A stretch of 15,090 nt of DNA from Caryophanales bacterium UBA6768 (GCA_002453315.1 DKGO01000187.1:1-15090); one strand, 5' to 3'. Shown: positions 1-8,636, counted from the stretch's first letter. A program made the numbers and translations. The notes: a model not told the origin generated them from the letters alone.

Positions 1-195
1 GATGGTGATGAATTTCCAACGTAAGAGTTCCCTTGCGTCGGGATTTAATGATGGCGCTGTTGAAATTACAACGTGAGAGGTCCCCTTATAGCTATAGCTT
101 CCAGAAAGTCCTGATTCTCCTACCGTGAGAAGATCCCCCATAAGTCGTTTGGGTTCCCTTCCCGGTCGAAACAGGGAGGAGAAGTCATCCGAGAT
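1..195. repeat. 52-bp-period tandem array, about four diverged copies
   Basis: No gene is visible here. A core reading roughly GTGAGARGTCCCC recurs with a spacing of exactly 52 bases: GTAAGAGTTCCC at 21, GTGAGAGGTCCCC at 73, GTGAGAAGATCCCC at 125 and a weaker GGAGAAGTCATCC at 178. The partial copy at 1-16 also matches 53-68 at about 10 of 16 positions. Short hairpins sit in the copies: GTTG/CAAC around AAATTA (59-72) and TTCTC/GAGAA (114-131). Reverse-complemented, the array resembles the arrays near 10.5 kb and at the right end of the window. All reading frames contain early stops, so this is unlikely to be the end of a protein gene. Confidence 0.7.
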
Positions 196-208
196 TCATT
201 TCATTTGA

Positions 209-230
209 ACCCCTAAAGTAGGGGTCTTTT
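209..230 (+). terminator. Short rho-independent terminator upstream of coiA
   Basis: ACCCCT (209-214) and AGGGGT (220-225) form a perfect 6-bp stem around the loop AAAGT, followed by CTTTT. The site lies after the repeat array and before coiA, so it probably ends transcription entering from a gene left of the window. The T tract is short. Confidence 0.6.
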
Positions 231-291
231 AAAAAAAATGAAGGAATTTAGCTTTAATTGTCGAATACTATTAATGAGGAGGGATATATGA

Positions 292-1455
292 TTGCAAATT
301 GCGATAAATGAACAAGGGAAAGAAATATTAATTGCATCACAAAGTAGCAAGCAAATAAATGATTTAAGACAAGAAAAATTTATTTGTCCTCACTGTTTTG
401 AACGGGTGATTATTAGGGCAGGTCCTAAAACAATTCCCCATTTTTCTCATCAGCGACTTTCAAATTGTACATCCCATAAAGGAGAGAGTGACTATCACGA
501 ACGGGGAAAACTCCTAATGTATCAATGGTTGAAACGACAACAATTATCTGTCCAACTTGAACCATATCTCCAAGAGATAAAACAAATCCCAGATATTCTG
601 TTGACAATAAATAATAAAAATATCGCCATTGAATTTCAGTGCTCTAAAATTTCCCCAGAAATTATTAACAAACGGAATCAAGGCTATCAACAATTAAAAA
701 TTACCCCTATATGGATATTGGGTGCGAAATTATTAAAAAGATACAATCATAAACAATTTAAAATTGATTTTTTCACCTCACATTTTATCCACAGATTTCC
801 CAAGCTTCCCCAGAACATATTATTTTACTTTTGCCCTCATACGGAACAATTCCAAATTATCAACCATCTATATTTTGTTAGCCCTAATCGAGCAATTGCC
901 AAGTTGAAAATAAAAAAGCTGCCATCCACCGCTTTTACTAATCTATTCGATTTTTCCCCACTGAACCAAAGGAAACTATTTACCATTTGGTTGGAGGAGA
1001 AACAACGTTTTCGACTAAATTATTCTAAAATGAGTAGAAATGAATTAAACTGGCAAAAGTGGTTATATGACCGTGGATTATTTAAAGAAAACTTACCATC
1101 TTATATTTATTTACCAACGACCTCACAATATTTATTTAAAGTCCCCCCATGGCAATGGCAGACAAAATTAATCATCCTTATCATTGATCCACTACCGGTT
1201 GGGGGTTCCTTTACACTCGAGCATTTGACAAAGCTATTTAACCAGCAAATGTATCATAGGAAACAATTTCCTTTAATCAGAACGAATCACCATCCTATAA
1301 AAGAATATTTACGTTATTTAATTTCCATTGATTTAATCAATGAGATATCCGGAAATCATTATATAAAAAAGCAACAAATTCAATTTTATCAAAATATTGA
1401 AGAAGCTATTTTTGAAGATAAGCGATTAATCGATTATTTGAAAAGATTCATGTAA
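292..1455 (+). CDS. coiA: CoiA, competence nuclease-like protein
   Basis: CoiA is a competence-induced cytosolic protein needed for transformation, acting on incoming DNA during recombination. The 387 residues match the usual length. The N-terminal part has a zinc-finger-like cluster: C32-P-H-C35, H50-F-S-H53, C59 and H62. It is followed by H69-E70 and then D101 and E114-F-Q116, which fit a PD-(D/E)XK nuclease core (P100-D101 and E114-x-Q116). The C-terminal part is less conserved and rich in aromatic and basic residues. The start is TTG at 292, placed 8 bases after GAGGAGGG (276-283). An ATG at 288 is out of frame and opens only seven codons. pepF follows, as in B. subtilis. Family assignment is confident; the nuclease activity is inferred from motifs. 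Confidence 0.9.
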   Translation: MQIAINEQGKEILIASQSSKQINDLRQEKFICPHCFERVIIRAGPKTIPHFSHQRLSNCTSHKGESDYHERGKLLMYQWLKRQQLSVQLEPYLQEIKQIPDILLTINNKNIAIEFQCSKISPEIINKRNQGYQQLKITPIWILGAKLLKRYNHKQFKIDFFTSHFIHRFPKLPQNILFYFCPHTEQFQIINHLYFVSPNRAIAKLKIKKLPSTAFTNLFDFSPLNQRKLFTIWLEEKQRFRLNYSKMSRNELNWQKWLYDRGLFKENLPSYIYLPTTSQYLFKVPPWQWQTKLIILIIDPLPVGGSFTLEHLTKLFNQQMYHRKQFPLIRTNHHPIKEYLRYLISIDLINEISGNHYIKKQQIQFYQNIEEAIFEDKRLIDYLKRFM

Positions 1456-1524
1456 AATAAAGGATGAATTGTTAAAGGAACTGACATAATAAAGAATAGA
1501 ATAAGAAAGAAAGGTATGATATTA

Positions 1525-3339
1525 GTGGATAAAATGACTACAGATATTCCCAAACGGGATGAAGTACCAAAAGAACTTACATGGGACTTAGAGGCCATAT
1601 TTGAAACGGACCAGTTGTGGGAAGATGAATATGCTACTTTACAATCCGATATCCCTAAACTAACACAATATCAAGGGAAGCTAGGAGAATCTGCTGACCA
1701 GTTATACGCATTATTGCAATATCAGGATAATATTTCGGAAAGAATAGGCAAACTTTATACTTATGCACATATGCGAAATGATGAGGATACAACGAACCCA
1801 ACATATCAAGCAATGAATCAAAAAGCCGAGAGTATATTAACAGTAGCATCGAGCCATATGAGCTATATCGTTCCAGAAATTTTACAAATTGATGAGGATC
1901 GAATTGATGCTTTTTTACAAGAGAAAGAGGAACTGCAATTATATGGAAAAACTTTAGATGAAATTTTGCGGCAACGGGCCCATGTTTTAAGTGAAAAAGA
2001 GGAATTGTTATTGTCCGAAGCATCCGAGCCATTATCATCCCCATCACAAATTTTTGGCATGTTAAATAATGCGGATTTAAAATTTCCGAACATAAAAAAT
2101 GAAGACGGGGAAGAGGTGGCCTTAACCCACGGTAGATACATCCAATTTATGGAGTCAAAAAATAGGCAAGTAAGAAAAGATGCATTCAATAAAATGTATG
2201 ATACATTCGGACAGTTTAAAAATACATTTGCAACGACTTTAAATGGGAATATTAAACGGGGTAACTTTTATGCAAAAGTACGAAAATATGAATCAGCCAG
2301 ACAAGCTGCCTTGGATAAGAACAATATTCCAGAAACAGTTTACGATCATTTAGTAGAGGCCATTAATAACAAGTTACCATTGTTGCAACGATATACAACC
2401 CTTCGAAAAGAAATTTTAAATGTCGATGATTTGCATATGTATGATTTGTACACTCCATTAGTGAAAGATGTCGATATGAAAATTTCTTACGATGAGGCAA
2501 AAGGCATTGTTTTAAAAAGTTTAGCCCCTCTAGGGGAGGAATATGTCAATATCGTAAAGGAAGCCTTTGATAATCGTTGGATTGATGTCATCGAGAATAA
2601 AGGAAAAAGAAGTGGTGCCTATTCCTCCGGAGCATACGGTACAAATCCTTATATATTGTTGAATTGGCAAAATAATGTCAATAACTTATATACGTTGATA
2701 CATGAATTAGGTCATTCCGTCCATAGCTATTATACGCGTAAACATCAGCCATTTCGTTACGGTAATTACTCCATTTTTGTTGCGGAAGTTGCCTCTACTT
2801 GTAATGAAAATTTGTTAAGTGAATATTTATTAAATACGTTAGAAGATGATCGCCAACGATTGTATATATTAAATCATTATTTAGAAGGGTTTCGGGCGAC
2901 AGTTTTCCGTCAAACAATGTTTGCAGAATTTGAACATGATATTCATCAGAGAGCACAGCAAGGAGAACCATTAACAGCTGAAAGTTTAACGGGACTTTAC
3001 TACGATTTAAACAAAAAATATTTTGGGGACAATATGATAATTGATGAAGCAATAGGATTAGAATGGGCAAGAATTCCCCATTTTTATATGAATTATTATG
3101 TATACCAATATGCTACTGGTTTTGCAGCTGCGACAACCTTATCAAAGCAAATATTAAATGAAAAGGAAGTAGCGGTAAATCGCTACAAGGAGTTTTTGAA
3201 AGCGGGGAGTAGTGATTATCCAATTGAAGTGTTGAAAAAGGCCGGCGTTGATATGACAACTAAAGATGCAGTCACCGATGCCTTAGAAGTATTTGCTGAT
3301 AAACTAAATAAATTTGAAAAGTTAATTTTAAAGGAGTAA
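1525..3339 (+). CDS. pepF: Oligoendopeptidase F (M3 family metallopeptidase)
   Basis: PepF is a cytosolic zinc peptidase that cuts short oligopeptides. The product has 604 residues, the normal size for the family. The catalytic zinc motif HELGH is at residues 393-397, with the third ligand E421 in the stretch VAEVASTCNE, as expected for M3 enzymes. The remaining sequence shows the mostly helical N-terminal domain and the C-terminal YQYATG region near the active-site tyrosines. In B. subtilis the pair coiA-pepF is also adjacent. I chose GTG at 1525 because GAAAGG (1509-1514) lies 10 bases upstream. The in-frame ATG at 1516 has that same site immediately before it with no spacing, and ATG at 1534 is too far away. 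The true start remains uncertain within these 18 bases. Confidence 0.93.
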   Translation: MDKMTTDIPKRDEVPKELTWDLEAIFETDQLWEDEYATLQSDIPKLTQYQGKLGESADQLYALLQYQDNISERIGKLYTYAHMRNDEDTTNPTYQAMNQKAESILTVASSHMSYIVPEILQIDEDRIDAFLQEKEELQLYGKTLDEILRQRAHVLSEKEELLLSEASEPLSSPSQIFGMLNNADLKFPNIKNEDGEEVALTHGRYIQFMESKNRQVRKDAFNKMYDTFGQFKNTFATTLNGNIKRGNFYAKVRKYESARQAALDKNNIPETVYDHLVEAINNKLPLLQRYTTLRKEILNVDDLHMYDLYTPLVKDVDMKISYDEAKGIVLKSLAPLGEEYVNIVKEAFDNRWIDVIENKGKRSGAYSSGAYGTNPYILLNWQNNVNNLYTLIHELGHSVHSYYTRKHQPFRYGNYSIFVAEVASTCNENLLSEYLLNTLEDDRQRLYILNHYLEGFRATVFRQTMFAEFEHDIHQRAQQGEPLTAESLTGLYYDLNKKYFGDNMIIDEAIGLEWARIPHFYMNYYVYQYATGFAAATTLSKQILNEKEVAVNRYKEFLKAGSSDYPIEVLKKAGVDMTTKDAVTDALEVFADKLNKFEKLILKE

Positions 3340-3403
3340 AAGTCAGTTTCATTATTTTCAAGAGAGGGAAGAGAAATTGCAACCGAAATAATTATTTAAA
3401 ACT

Positions 3404-3432
3404 TTGTAACGCAAGTGGAGATAACATATAAG
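3404..3432 (+). promoter_or_regulatory. Sigma-A type promoter for the oxidoreductase gene
   Basis: TTGTAA (3404-3409) and TATAAG (3427-3432) are separated by 17 bases and match the -35 and -10 consensus at 4 of 6 and 5 of 6 positions. Transcription would start near 3439, just upstream of the ribosome-binding site at 3445. This argues against the in-frame GTG at 3415 as the start codon. Confidence 0.55.
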
Positions 3433-3456
3433 TTAATTGAAATGGGGGAAATGATT

Positions 3457-4437
3457 TTGCGAGCATTTGTAGTAGAGCAAGGAAAATTACAGTTAAAAGA
3501 AATGCCCGAACCCGAAGCAAAAAATGGGGAAGTGATTGTTCGTCTAAAAGTAGCGGGATTAAATAGGCGAGATCTTTATATAAAAAAGCGCTGGGAAAAT
3601 AAATCGGAGGCACTTATATTAGGTTCCGATGGCGCTGGAACCATTGAATCTATTGGGAAAGGTGTAACACAATTCCAAATTGGGGATGAAGTTATGATTA
3701 ATCCCTCGCTGAATTGGGATAAAAATAGTAATGCTCCTCCAGAGGGATTTGATATTTTAGGGATGCCAGAAAATGGGACCTTTGCTGAAAAAATTGCACT
3801 ACCAGTTAGACAGGTGGAGCGTATACCGCACCATTTTACATGGGAGGAGGCGGGAGTGTTTGTTTTATCCGCATTAACTGGATATCGGGCGTTGTTTACA
3901 AAAGGTAACGTGCAAAAAGGGGATACTGTTTTTATCCCCGGGGTTGGTAGCGGGGTTGCTACATATATGGTTCAATTTGCGAATGCGATCGGGGCTAAAG
4001 TGATTGTTAGTTCGAGAGAGGAACATAAAAAAAATAAAGCCTTAGAAATAGGTGCAACGATAGTAATTGATACGAATAGTGATTGGGAACATGTATTGGC
4101 CGATGAATCAATTGATCTTGTCATTGATAGTGTTGGAGGAGCCACTTTTAATCGTTCATTAAAAGTATTAAATAAAGGTGGTAGAATCGTTACCTTCGGT
4201 GCAACGACAGATGATATTGTGTCACTTAATTTACGTCAATTTTTTTATGGTCAGTATCAATTATTCGGCTCAACAATGGGTAGCCGCGATGAATTGAAAG
4301 ACTTAATCACATTAATGGAAAAGTATGCCCTAAAGCCGATTGTGGGGAAATCATTCACACTTAATCATATCCAAACAGCATTTAATTATTTGGAAAATAG
4401 TGAGCAATTTGGAAAAATAGCTATTACAATGGAATAA
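3457..4437 (+). CDS. Zinc-independent alcohol dehydrogenase/quinone oxidoreductase-like protein (MDR superfamily)
   Basis: This is a medium-chain dehydrogenase/reductase of about 326 residues. The N-terminal GroES-like domain starts MRAFVVEQ and carries GLNRRDLYI. N36 stands where zinc-dependent alcohol dehydrogenases have the catalytic cysteine, and no cysteine-rich structural zinc loop is present, so the enzyme should not bind zinc. The Rossmann domain has GVGSG (162-166), then SSREEHK (185-191); the arginine after the second strand is compatible with NADPH. It looks similar to B. subtilis YogA from memory, but the substrate cannot be read from sequence. TTG at 3457 is preferred because GGGGGA (3444-3449) has proper spacing to it; ATG at 3451 abuts that site and GTG at 3415 lies inside the promoter. 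The gene is convergent with the germination operon. Confidence 0.85.
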   Translation: MRAFVVEQGKLQLKEMPEPEAKNGEVIVRLKVAGLNRRDLYIKKRWENKSEALILGSDGAGTIESIGKGVTQFQIGDEVMINPSLNWDKNSNAPPEGFDILGMPENGTFAEKIALPVRQVERIPHHFTWEEAGVFVLSALTGYRALFTKGNVQKGDTVFIPGVGSGVATYMVQFANAIGAKVIVSSREEHKKNKALEIGATIVIDTNSDWEHVLADESIDLVIDSVGGATFNRSLKVLNKGGRIVTFGATTDDIVSLNLRQFFYGQYQLFGSTMGSRDELKDLITLMEKYALKPIVGKSFTLNHIQTAFNYLENSEQFGKIAITME

Positions 4438-4439
4438 CC

Positions 4440-4516
4440 ATAAAACCTACCATTTTGGTACTATATATTCCAGAGTTGATATTTATGGAAATAGCACTAG
4501 ATAGGCAGGTTTTTTG
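4440..4516. terminator. Long imperfect hairpin terminator between convergent genes
   Basis: AAAACCTACC (4442-4451) pairs with GGCAGGTTTT (4504-4513) with one mismatch and is followed by more T residues. Inside, GTACTAT pairs with ATAGCAC with one mismatch, and TTCCA pairs with TGGAA, so almost the whole segment folds as one extended stem. It follows the dehydrogenase stop directly. The A-rich left flank means it may also work for the germination operon arriving from the other strand. Confidence 0.6.
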
Positions 4517-4546
4517 TTTACATAAATAGACGATTATATGAATGAA

Positions 4547-4693
4547 TTAAGAGTCTTTTTTCCATGGTGGGTCCCCATATTCATGTAATTTTCGATTAAT
4601 TTTAAAAACAGTATATGGAACCGCAAATGCTAAAATAGTACAAATAACCCTTGCTGGGTCTGTAATGCTTATTAAAAATAGCTGTTTCAACAC
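4547..4693 (-). CDS. Small membrane protein at the end of the germination operon, D-subunit-like
   Basis: A 48-codon reading frame follows the receptor C gene after 14 bases. It starts at GTG (4691-4693) with GAGGAAG nine bases upstream, inside the end of the preceding region, and ends at TAA (4547-4549). The product has a hydrophobic segment over residues 13-30 (from PARVICTILAFAVPYTVF onward), preceded by a shorter hydrophobic stretch at 4-10, and a polar tail ending HEYGDPPWKKDS. Several Bacillus ger operons carry a fourth, small membrane-protein gene (D subunit) that modulates receptor activity; position, size and hydrophobicity fit that role. D subunits commonly have two membrane spans, and here the second is doubtful. 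The tail looks like constrained protein sequence rather than chance coding. Function is inferred from context. Confidence 0.62.
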   Translation of the reverse strand: MLKQLFLISITDPARVICTILAFAVPYTVFKINRKLHEYGDPPWKKDS

Positions 4694-4707
4694 TTTCTGA
4701 CACTTCC

Positions 4708-5874
4708 TCAATCTGTTTTTGTCGATGTTCCAATCGAGTATATTTCAGTAATTACTTCTATATCAAAACTTGCCTTAGAGAAATAATTTTCTCCTTCTTC
4801 CCAATTATCCTTTATTTGTTTCCATGTGCGATAATCCTTTGATGCTATTCTTTCCCATATATTTAAAATATCTGTGTTAAGCTCCTTTTGGCCTTTTTCA
4901 ACAACTTGTTCAATAGAACCTTTCATATAATCTGATAAAGCATTCTCCACTTCCTTAAGTATTTTTTGGTTTCGTAAATTTAGCTCCCCAAAAGTTTCTT
5001 TTAATGAACCAATTATTTTAACATTTACTTTTACTTTAATGTTGTCAATGTCTGATGGATCGACAGATATATTGTTTTCGATTCGAATAATTTCAAATGA
5101 CATTGCTTTATCTTTATATTTAAATTTAATCACTTCTTCAACTGGTTTACGCGAAGCTATTTCAATCCCTTGCATTTCACGTGGAGTTAATTTCCCAACT
5201 AGTTTTTCCTTGGGGCCATTAAAGGCAACACCAGAATTGTAAAGGAGTGTTTCACCTACCTCTAGTAAAGGTATTACAAAACTTTTTTTACCTAAATGGG
5301 CTTCCTCAATATCACCGATGGACATTGCCTCGAGATATCCAAAGTTTTTGTTACTTTGTTCTAGTAGTTTATTTAGATGGATTGCTGGGAGTTTTTCTTC
5401 AGGTGTAGTGTATTCTAATATTTTTTTTGCGTCATTTCCTTTAGCAACGATTATTTTAATACCACGTCTCATTTTCACATCCCGAATAAATGTATCCAGT
5501 AGCTTTGGAAATGCATGATCTGTCCGGGCGATTTTCTCCGAAACAATGATTACTTTTAAATGTTCGAAATAAGGCACTTTACTCGTTTTTGATGCGATGC
5601 TTTCATTAATATGATAAATGTTTATACCATTTGCAGTAATATTTAAAAATGGTTCTTCATTACCTCCATTCCCTTTGGAAAATGACCCAATACCTGCTGG
5701 AATGACTAGCTGATTAGTTACCTTATAGATATCCTCATTGTCCGTATTTTCATTCAAATCTATTGCAATCCCAATGACAAATCCCCTATCCTCAATATTT
5801 AATGTATCCCAACAACCTGTTAACAAAAGTGCAGTACAGCAAAATAATAGGATGAATTTGTTATGGCTTTTCAT
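4708..5874 (-). CDS. Ger(x)C family spore germination lipoprotein, receptor C subunit
   Basis: This is the lipid-anchored C subunit of a GerA-type germinant receptor, located on the outer face of the spore inner membrane. The 388 residues are typical. The N-terminus is a lipoprotein signal with the lipobox LLTGC and the modified cysteine at residue 21, followed by the family signature CWD...NIEDR...VIGIAID. The remaining part has the mixed domain pattern of GerBC proteins, including YSEKIA-like and MRRG segments. Its start overlaps the end of the B-subunit gene by 14 bases, indicating translational coupling, and GAGGGGT precedes the ATG. Which named receptor (GerA, GerB, GerK or another paralogue) it belongs to, and therefore its germinant, cannot be decided here. 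Confidence 0.92.
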   Translation of the reverse strand: MKSHNKFILLFCCTALLLTGCWDTLNIEDRGFVIGIAIDLNENTDNEDIYKVTNQLVIPAGIGSFSKGNGGNEEPFLNITANGINIYHINESIASKTSKVPYFEHLKVIIVSEKIARTDHAFPKLLDTFIRDVKMRRGIKIIVAKGNDAKKILEYTTPEEKLPAIHLNKLLEQSNKNFGYLEAMSIGDIEEAHLGKKSFVIPLLEVGETLLYNSGVAFNGPKEKLVGKLTPREMQGIEIASRKPVEEVIKFKYKDKAMSFEIIRIENNISVDPSDIDNIKVKVNVKIIGSLKETFGELNLRNQKILKEVENALSDYMKGSIEQVVEKGQKELNTDILNIWERIASKDYRTWKQIKDNWEEGENYFSKASFDIEVITEIYSIGTSTKTD

Positions 5875-6973
5875 GATATGATACCCCTCGTATTTTAACC
5901 ATTAAAAAAAGGCTAATAATAATGAAACAAACAAAAAATGTATGGATTTGACCAATAAAAGTGCCTATTTTAAAGGAAAGATTAACCTGTTGGGGAAACA
6001 TGGCCAAATAAAAAATAATGGGGGATAAGGTGAAAATGACAATTTGTTTATTTGCCTTTTTAAAAACAGAGCATATCAAAATGACAATGATATCTAACAT
6101 CATGACCGCAGTATTAAAAAAGGCCATGATCCAAATGGTAAACACAAACGCATCAACTCTTTCAAATATTGCACCTGGTATATCAACCCTTTTTGCTGCC
6201 TCAATTGTAGGGTATAATAAATTCCCGGTTGTCAAATTTCCGAACATGGCAATACACATAAAAAAGACTCCTATGTAAACGATTGTTGGAATGCTCATGC
6301 CAATGATAATCGTTTTAGAAAGATTTTTTGGTTTATAAATTAGATAAGTGTAGAACAAAACAATTGAGAAGCCCCCAAATGCGTTAAATGACTTATTTAT
6401 ACCTTTTAAATATCCTTTTATATCAGTTTTGAATAGGGGTAATATATTTTGTAACTCGTAATATTTAAAATTGAAAAAACTAACTATAAGAAACACTAAT
6501 AAAATAAGCGGTAAAAATAACATGTTTAACCGAAAAAGCCCAACCCTAGACCCTGAAACAGCATAAACAATGACTAGTAAGAAAATTAACCCGATTGCCT
6601 CCATTGGTGTTTGGACGAACATATACCGCTGTGTAACAAAAGAAACAAGACTAACTGAATAGGATAAAATCATAAGAAAGGAAAGGGAAAGGACAAATAT
6701 AAACATGATAGCAATAGGTTTTGTGACAAGATGACTTGAATAATCATAAAAAGATTTATTGGGAAAAGAGGTCGCAACCTTTAATCCTAATAAAGCAAAT
6801 ACAGTAAATAGGATTCCAGAAATTAAAATGGAGATCCAGCCGTCACTGGAAAGTGTTGCATTTGCTATTTGTGCTGGTAATGTTAATACTGCAACCCCTA
6901 TAACGATAGAAGGAAATGCAAACATGAATTCATTTTCATCGATGTGTTCATCGCTATACCTAAATGGTTGCAT
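5861..6973 (-). CDS. GerAB/GerKB family spore germination protein, receptor B subunit
   Basis: The 370-residue product is an integral membrane protein with about ten hydrophobic spans along its whole length, consistent with the APC-superfamily fold of receptor B subunits. In B. subtilis receptors this subunit holds the amino-acid or sugar germinant-binding pocket. The first span begins near residue 18 (FPSIVIGVAVLTLP), which matches the first helix region of the family. The gene lies 14 bases after the A-subunit gene and overlaps the C-subunit gene by 14 bases, so the three are one transcription unit. The start ATG has AAGGAGG seven bases upstream. The ligand cannot be predicted from the sequence. 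Confidence 0.92.
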   Translation of the reverse strand: MQPFRYSDEHIDENEFMFAFPSIVIGVAVLTLPAQIANATLSSDGWISILISGILFTVFALLGLKVATSFPNKSFYDYSSHLVTKPIAIMFIFVLSLSFLMILSYSVSLVSFVTQRYMFVQTPMEAIGLIFLLVIVYAVSGSRVGLFRLNMLFLPLILLVFLIVSFFNFKYYELQNILPLFKTDIKGYLKGINKSFNAFGGFSIVLFYTYLIYKPKNLSKTIIIGMSIPTIVYIGVFFMCIAMFGNLTTGNLLYPTIEAAKRVDIPGAIFERVDAFVFTIWIMAFFNTAVMMLDIIVILICSVFKKANKQIVIFTLSPIIFYLAMFPQQVNLSFKIGTFIGQIHTFFVCFIIISLFLMVKIRGVSYHEKP

Positions 6974-6987
6974 TTTGAACCTCCTTA

Positions 6988-8532
6988 TTAACCCTGGGAT
7001 TTATCATCTTCTGTCTTTAAATATACTGGACGTCTGTCAATTTTTGTAAGTGGAAACCTGATAATTACATCATTCCAGTCCTTTTTAAAGAAAGGTGCAA
7101 ATGGTGTTGAATAGGGAACTCCAAAGCTCTTTAAGTTGACAAAATGAATATTAACCATAATATAAGCGAGAATGAGTCCATATAGTCCAAATGCCCCTGC
7201 TGCAAACATAAAGCCAAAGCGGGTAATTCTAAAACCGATTGCAACACTATAGGCAGGAACCGCGAAATTGGCAATGGTCGTTAGTGCTATTACAATGACC
7301 ATGATGGGACTAACTATCCCCGCTTGTACAGCCGCTTCACCTATCACTAATCCACCAACAATTCCTATCGTTTGTCCAATCGTTTGTGGCAGTCTTGCAC
7401 CTGCCTCTTGCAGTAATTCAAACGTGGCAACCATTAAAAAAGCCTCTACCACGGGTGGAAAAGGAACGCCCTCTCTTGTTCCAGCTATTGAGAAGACAAG
7501 TTCTGACGGAACCATTCCCGGGTGAAATGAAATGAGGGCAATATATATTGCTGGCAAAAAAACCGATATAAAAGCACCGAAATAACGTAATATTCTTAAT
7601 AAACTACCAATCGTCCACCGTTCATAATAATCTTCAGGGGATTGTAATACATTAGCAAAAACCGCTGGAGCAATCAATACAAAAGGTGTACCATCAAGGA
7701 TAATAGCAAATTTTCCTTGCATAATGGAAGTTGTTACTTTATCCGGCCTTTCTGAATGTAATATTTGTGGAAATGGGGAAAGAAAACTATCTTCAATCCA
7801 TTCCTCGATGTATCCTGATTCTGGGACAATATCAATGTCTATCGTCTTCAATCGCCTATCCAATTCATCTATAAGTGGTGGGTGTACAATACCTTCCACG
7901 TAGGCAACTACTAAATGACTTTTACTTCTCCTACCTATTGTATATGTTTTAAAGCGTAAATTCGGATCACGTACATTTCTTCTAATTAGCGCTAAATTTG
8001 TTTGAATATTTTCGACAAACCCATCACGTGGACCCCTAATTAAGGTTTCGGTAACTGGCTCTTCAATTTGTCGGAAATTTCCACCAATTGTATTAATGGT
8101 TAAACATTGTTCCATACCATCTACGAAAAATATCGTCTTACCGGATAATAAAGAGTTGGTTACTTCATTGAAATTACTTTCTTTTTGTACATCATTTACA
8201 GCAATAAGTTTATGAAAGATAAACTCAAATAAATCAACAGAATTTTGTGGTAGGTTCCTTTCCATTTCTAAGTTATTTAAAATACTCTGCTCTGTTGTGA
8301 CTGGATCAATAATACCTTCAAAAAATATTGTGGCAATTTTTATATTAGATTCGCCTATTTGTAAAATTCTTATTTTCAAATCATCTGGTTGGTCCAATAG
8401 TTGGGTTAAATTATCAATGTTAGTTTGTAACGTTTTGCTGACAGATAATTTCTTAAAAGTGTTTTCCTTTGTTTTACCCCGGGTAACAATCTTTTCCCTT
8501 GACCTCCCATTATTAAAAAAAGAACGAAACAT
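6988..8532 (-). CDS. GerA/GerKA family spore germination protein, receptor A subunit
   Basis: This is the first gene of the receptor operon. The 514-residue product has a soluble N-terminal region of about 300 residues, with the family segments RGPRDGFVENI and RDPNLRF. A membrane domain of several spans follows from about residue 306. The strongly conserved REGVPFPP stretch starts at R353. The C-terminal tail after the last span is cytoplasmic and basic. A subunits of GerA receptors assemble as an oligomeric channel in the spore inner membrane and release ions when the receptor is triggered. The ATG is preceded by AGGTGG with seven-base spacing. The gene points away from the DUF3231 gene, with a 268-base divergent promoter region between them. 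Confidence 0.94.
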   Translation of the reverse strand: MFRSFFNNGRSREKIVTRGKTKENTFKKLSVSKTLQTNIDNLTQLLDQPDDLKIRILQIGESNIKIATIFFEGIIDPVTTEQSILNNLEMERNLPQNSVDLFEFIFHKLIAVNDVQKESNFNEVTNSLLSGKTIFFVDGMEQCLTINTIGGNFRQIEEPVTETLIRGPRDGFVENIQTNLALIRRNVRDPNLRFKTYTIGRRSKSHLVVAYVEGIVHPPLIDELDRRLKTIDIDIVPESGYIEEWIEDSFLSPFPQILHSERPDKVTTSIMQGKFAIILDGTPFVLIAPAVFANVLQSPEDYYERWTIGSLLRILRYFGAFISVFLPAIYIALISFHPGMVPSELVFSIAGTREGVPFPPVVEAFLMVATFELLQEAGARLPQTIGQTIGIVGGLVIGEAAVQAGIVSPIMVIVIALTTIANFAVPAYSVAIGFRITRFGFMFAAGAFGLYGLILAYIMVNIHFVNLKSFGVPYSTPFAPFFKKDWNDVIIRFPLTKIDRRPVYLKTEDDKSQG

Positions 8533-8606
8533 AAGTTATCCACCTAATTCATTTTCTATAGTCATCTTCTTTTTCCCAACTATAGAAGAAAATATACATG
8601 ACAGCA

Positions 8607-8636
8607 CTATATGGCATATTTTTGTATAGAATTCCA
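8607..8636 (-). promoter_or_regulatory. Candidate sigma-G type promoter for the germination operon
   Basis: On the minus strand TGGAAT (8631-8636) and CATATAG (8607-8613) are 17 bases apart, about 75 bases before the first receptor gene. Receptor operons are normally read by the forespore factor sigma-G (roughly TGMATA and CATNNTA). The match is partial, so this is only a candidate. Confidence 0.27.

Noticed and set aside
1..195. Could be the end of mecA or another gene upstream of coiA
   Set aside because: All plus-strand frames hit stops within short distances, and the region is better explained by the 52-bp repeat.
1..195. Could be a CRISPR array
   Set aside because: The conserved core is short and imperfect, there are no distinct repeats with equal unique spacers, and no cas genes are in the window.
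1655..2189. Minus-strand frames of 108-130 codons opposite pepF
   Set aside because: They lie entirely inside the well-supported pepF gene and have low-complexity, non-family sequence.
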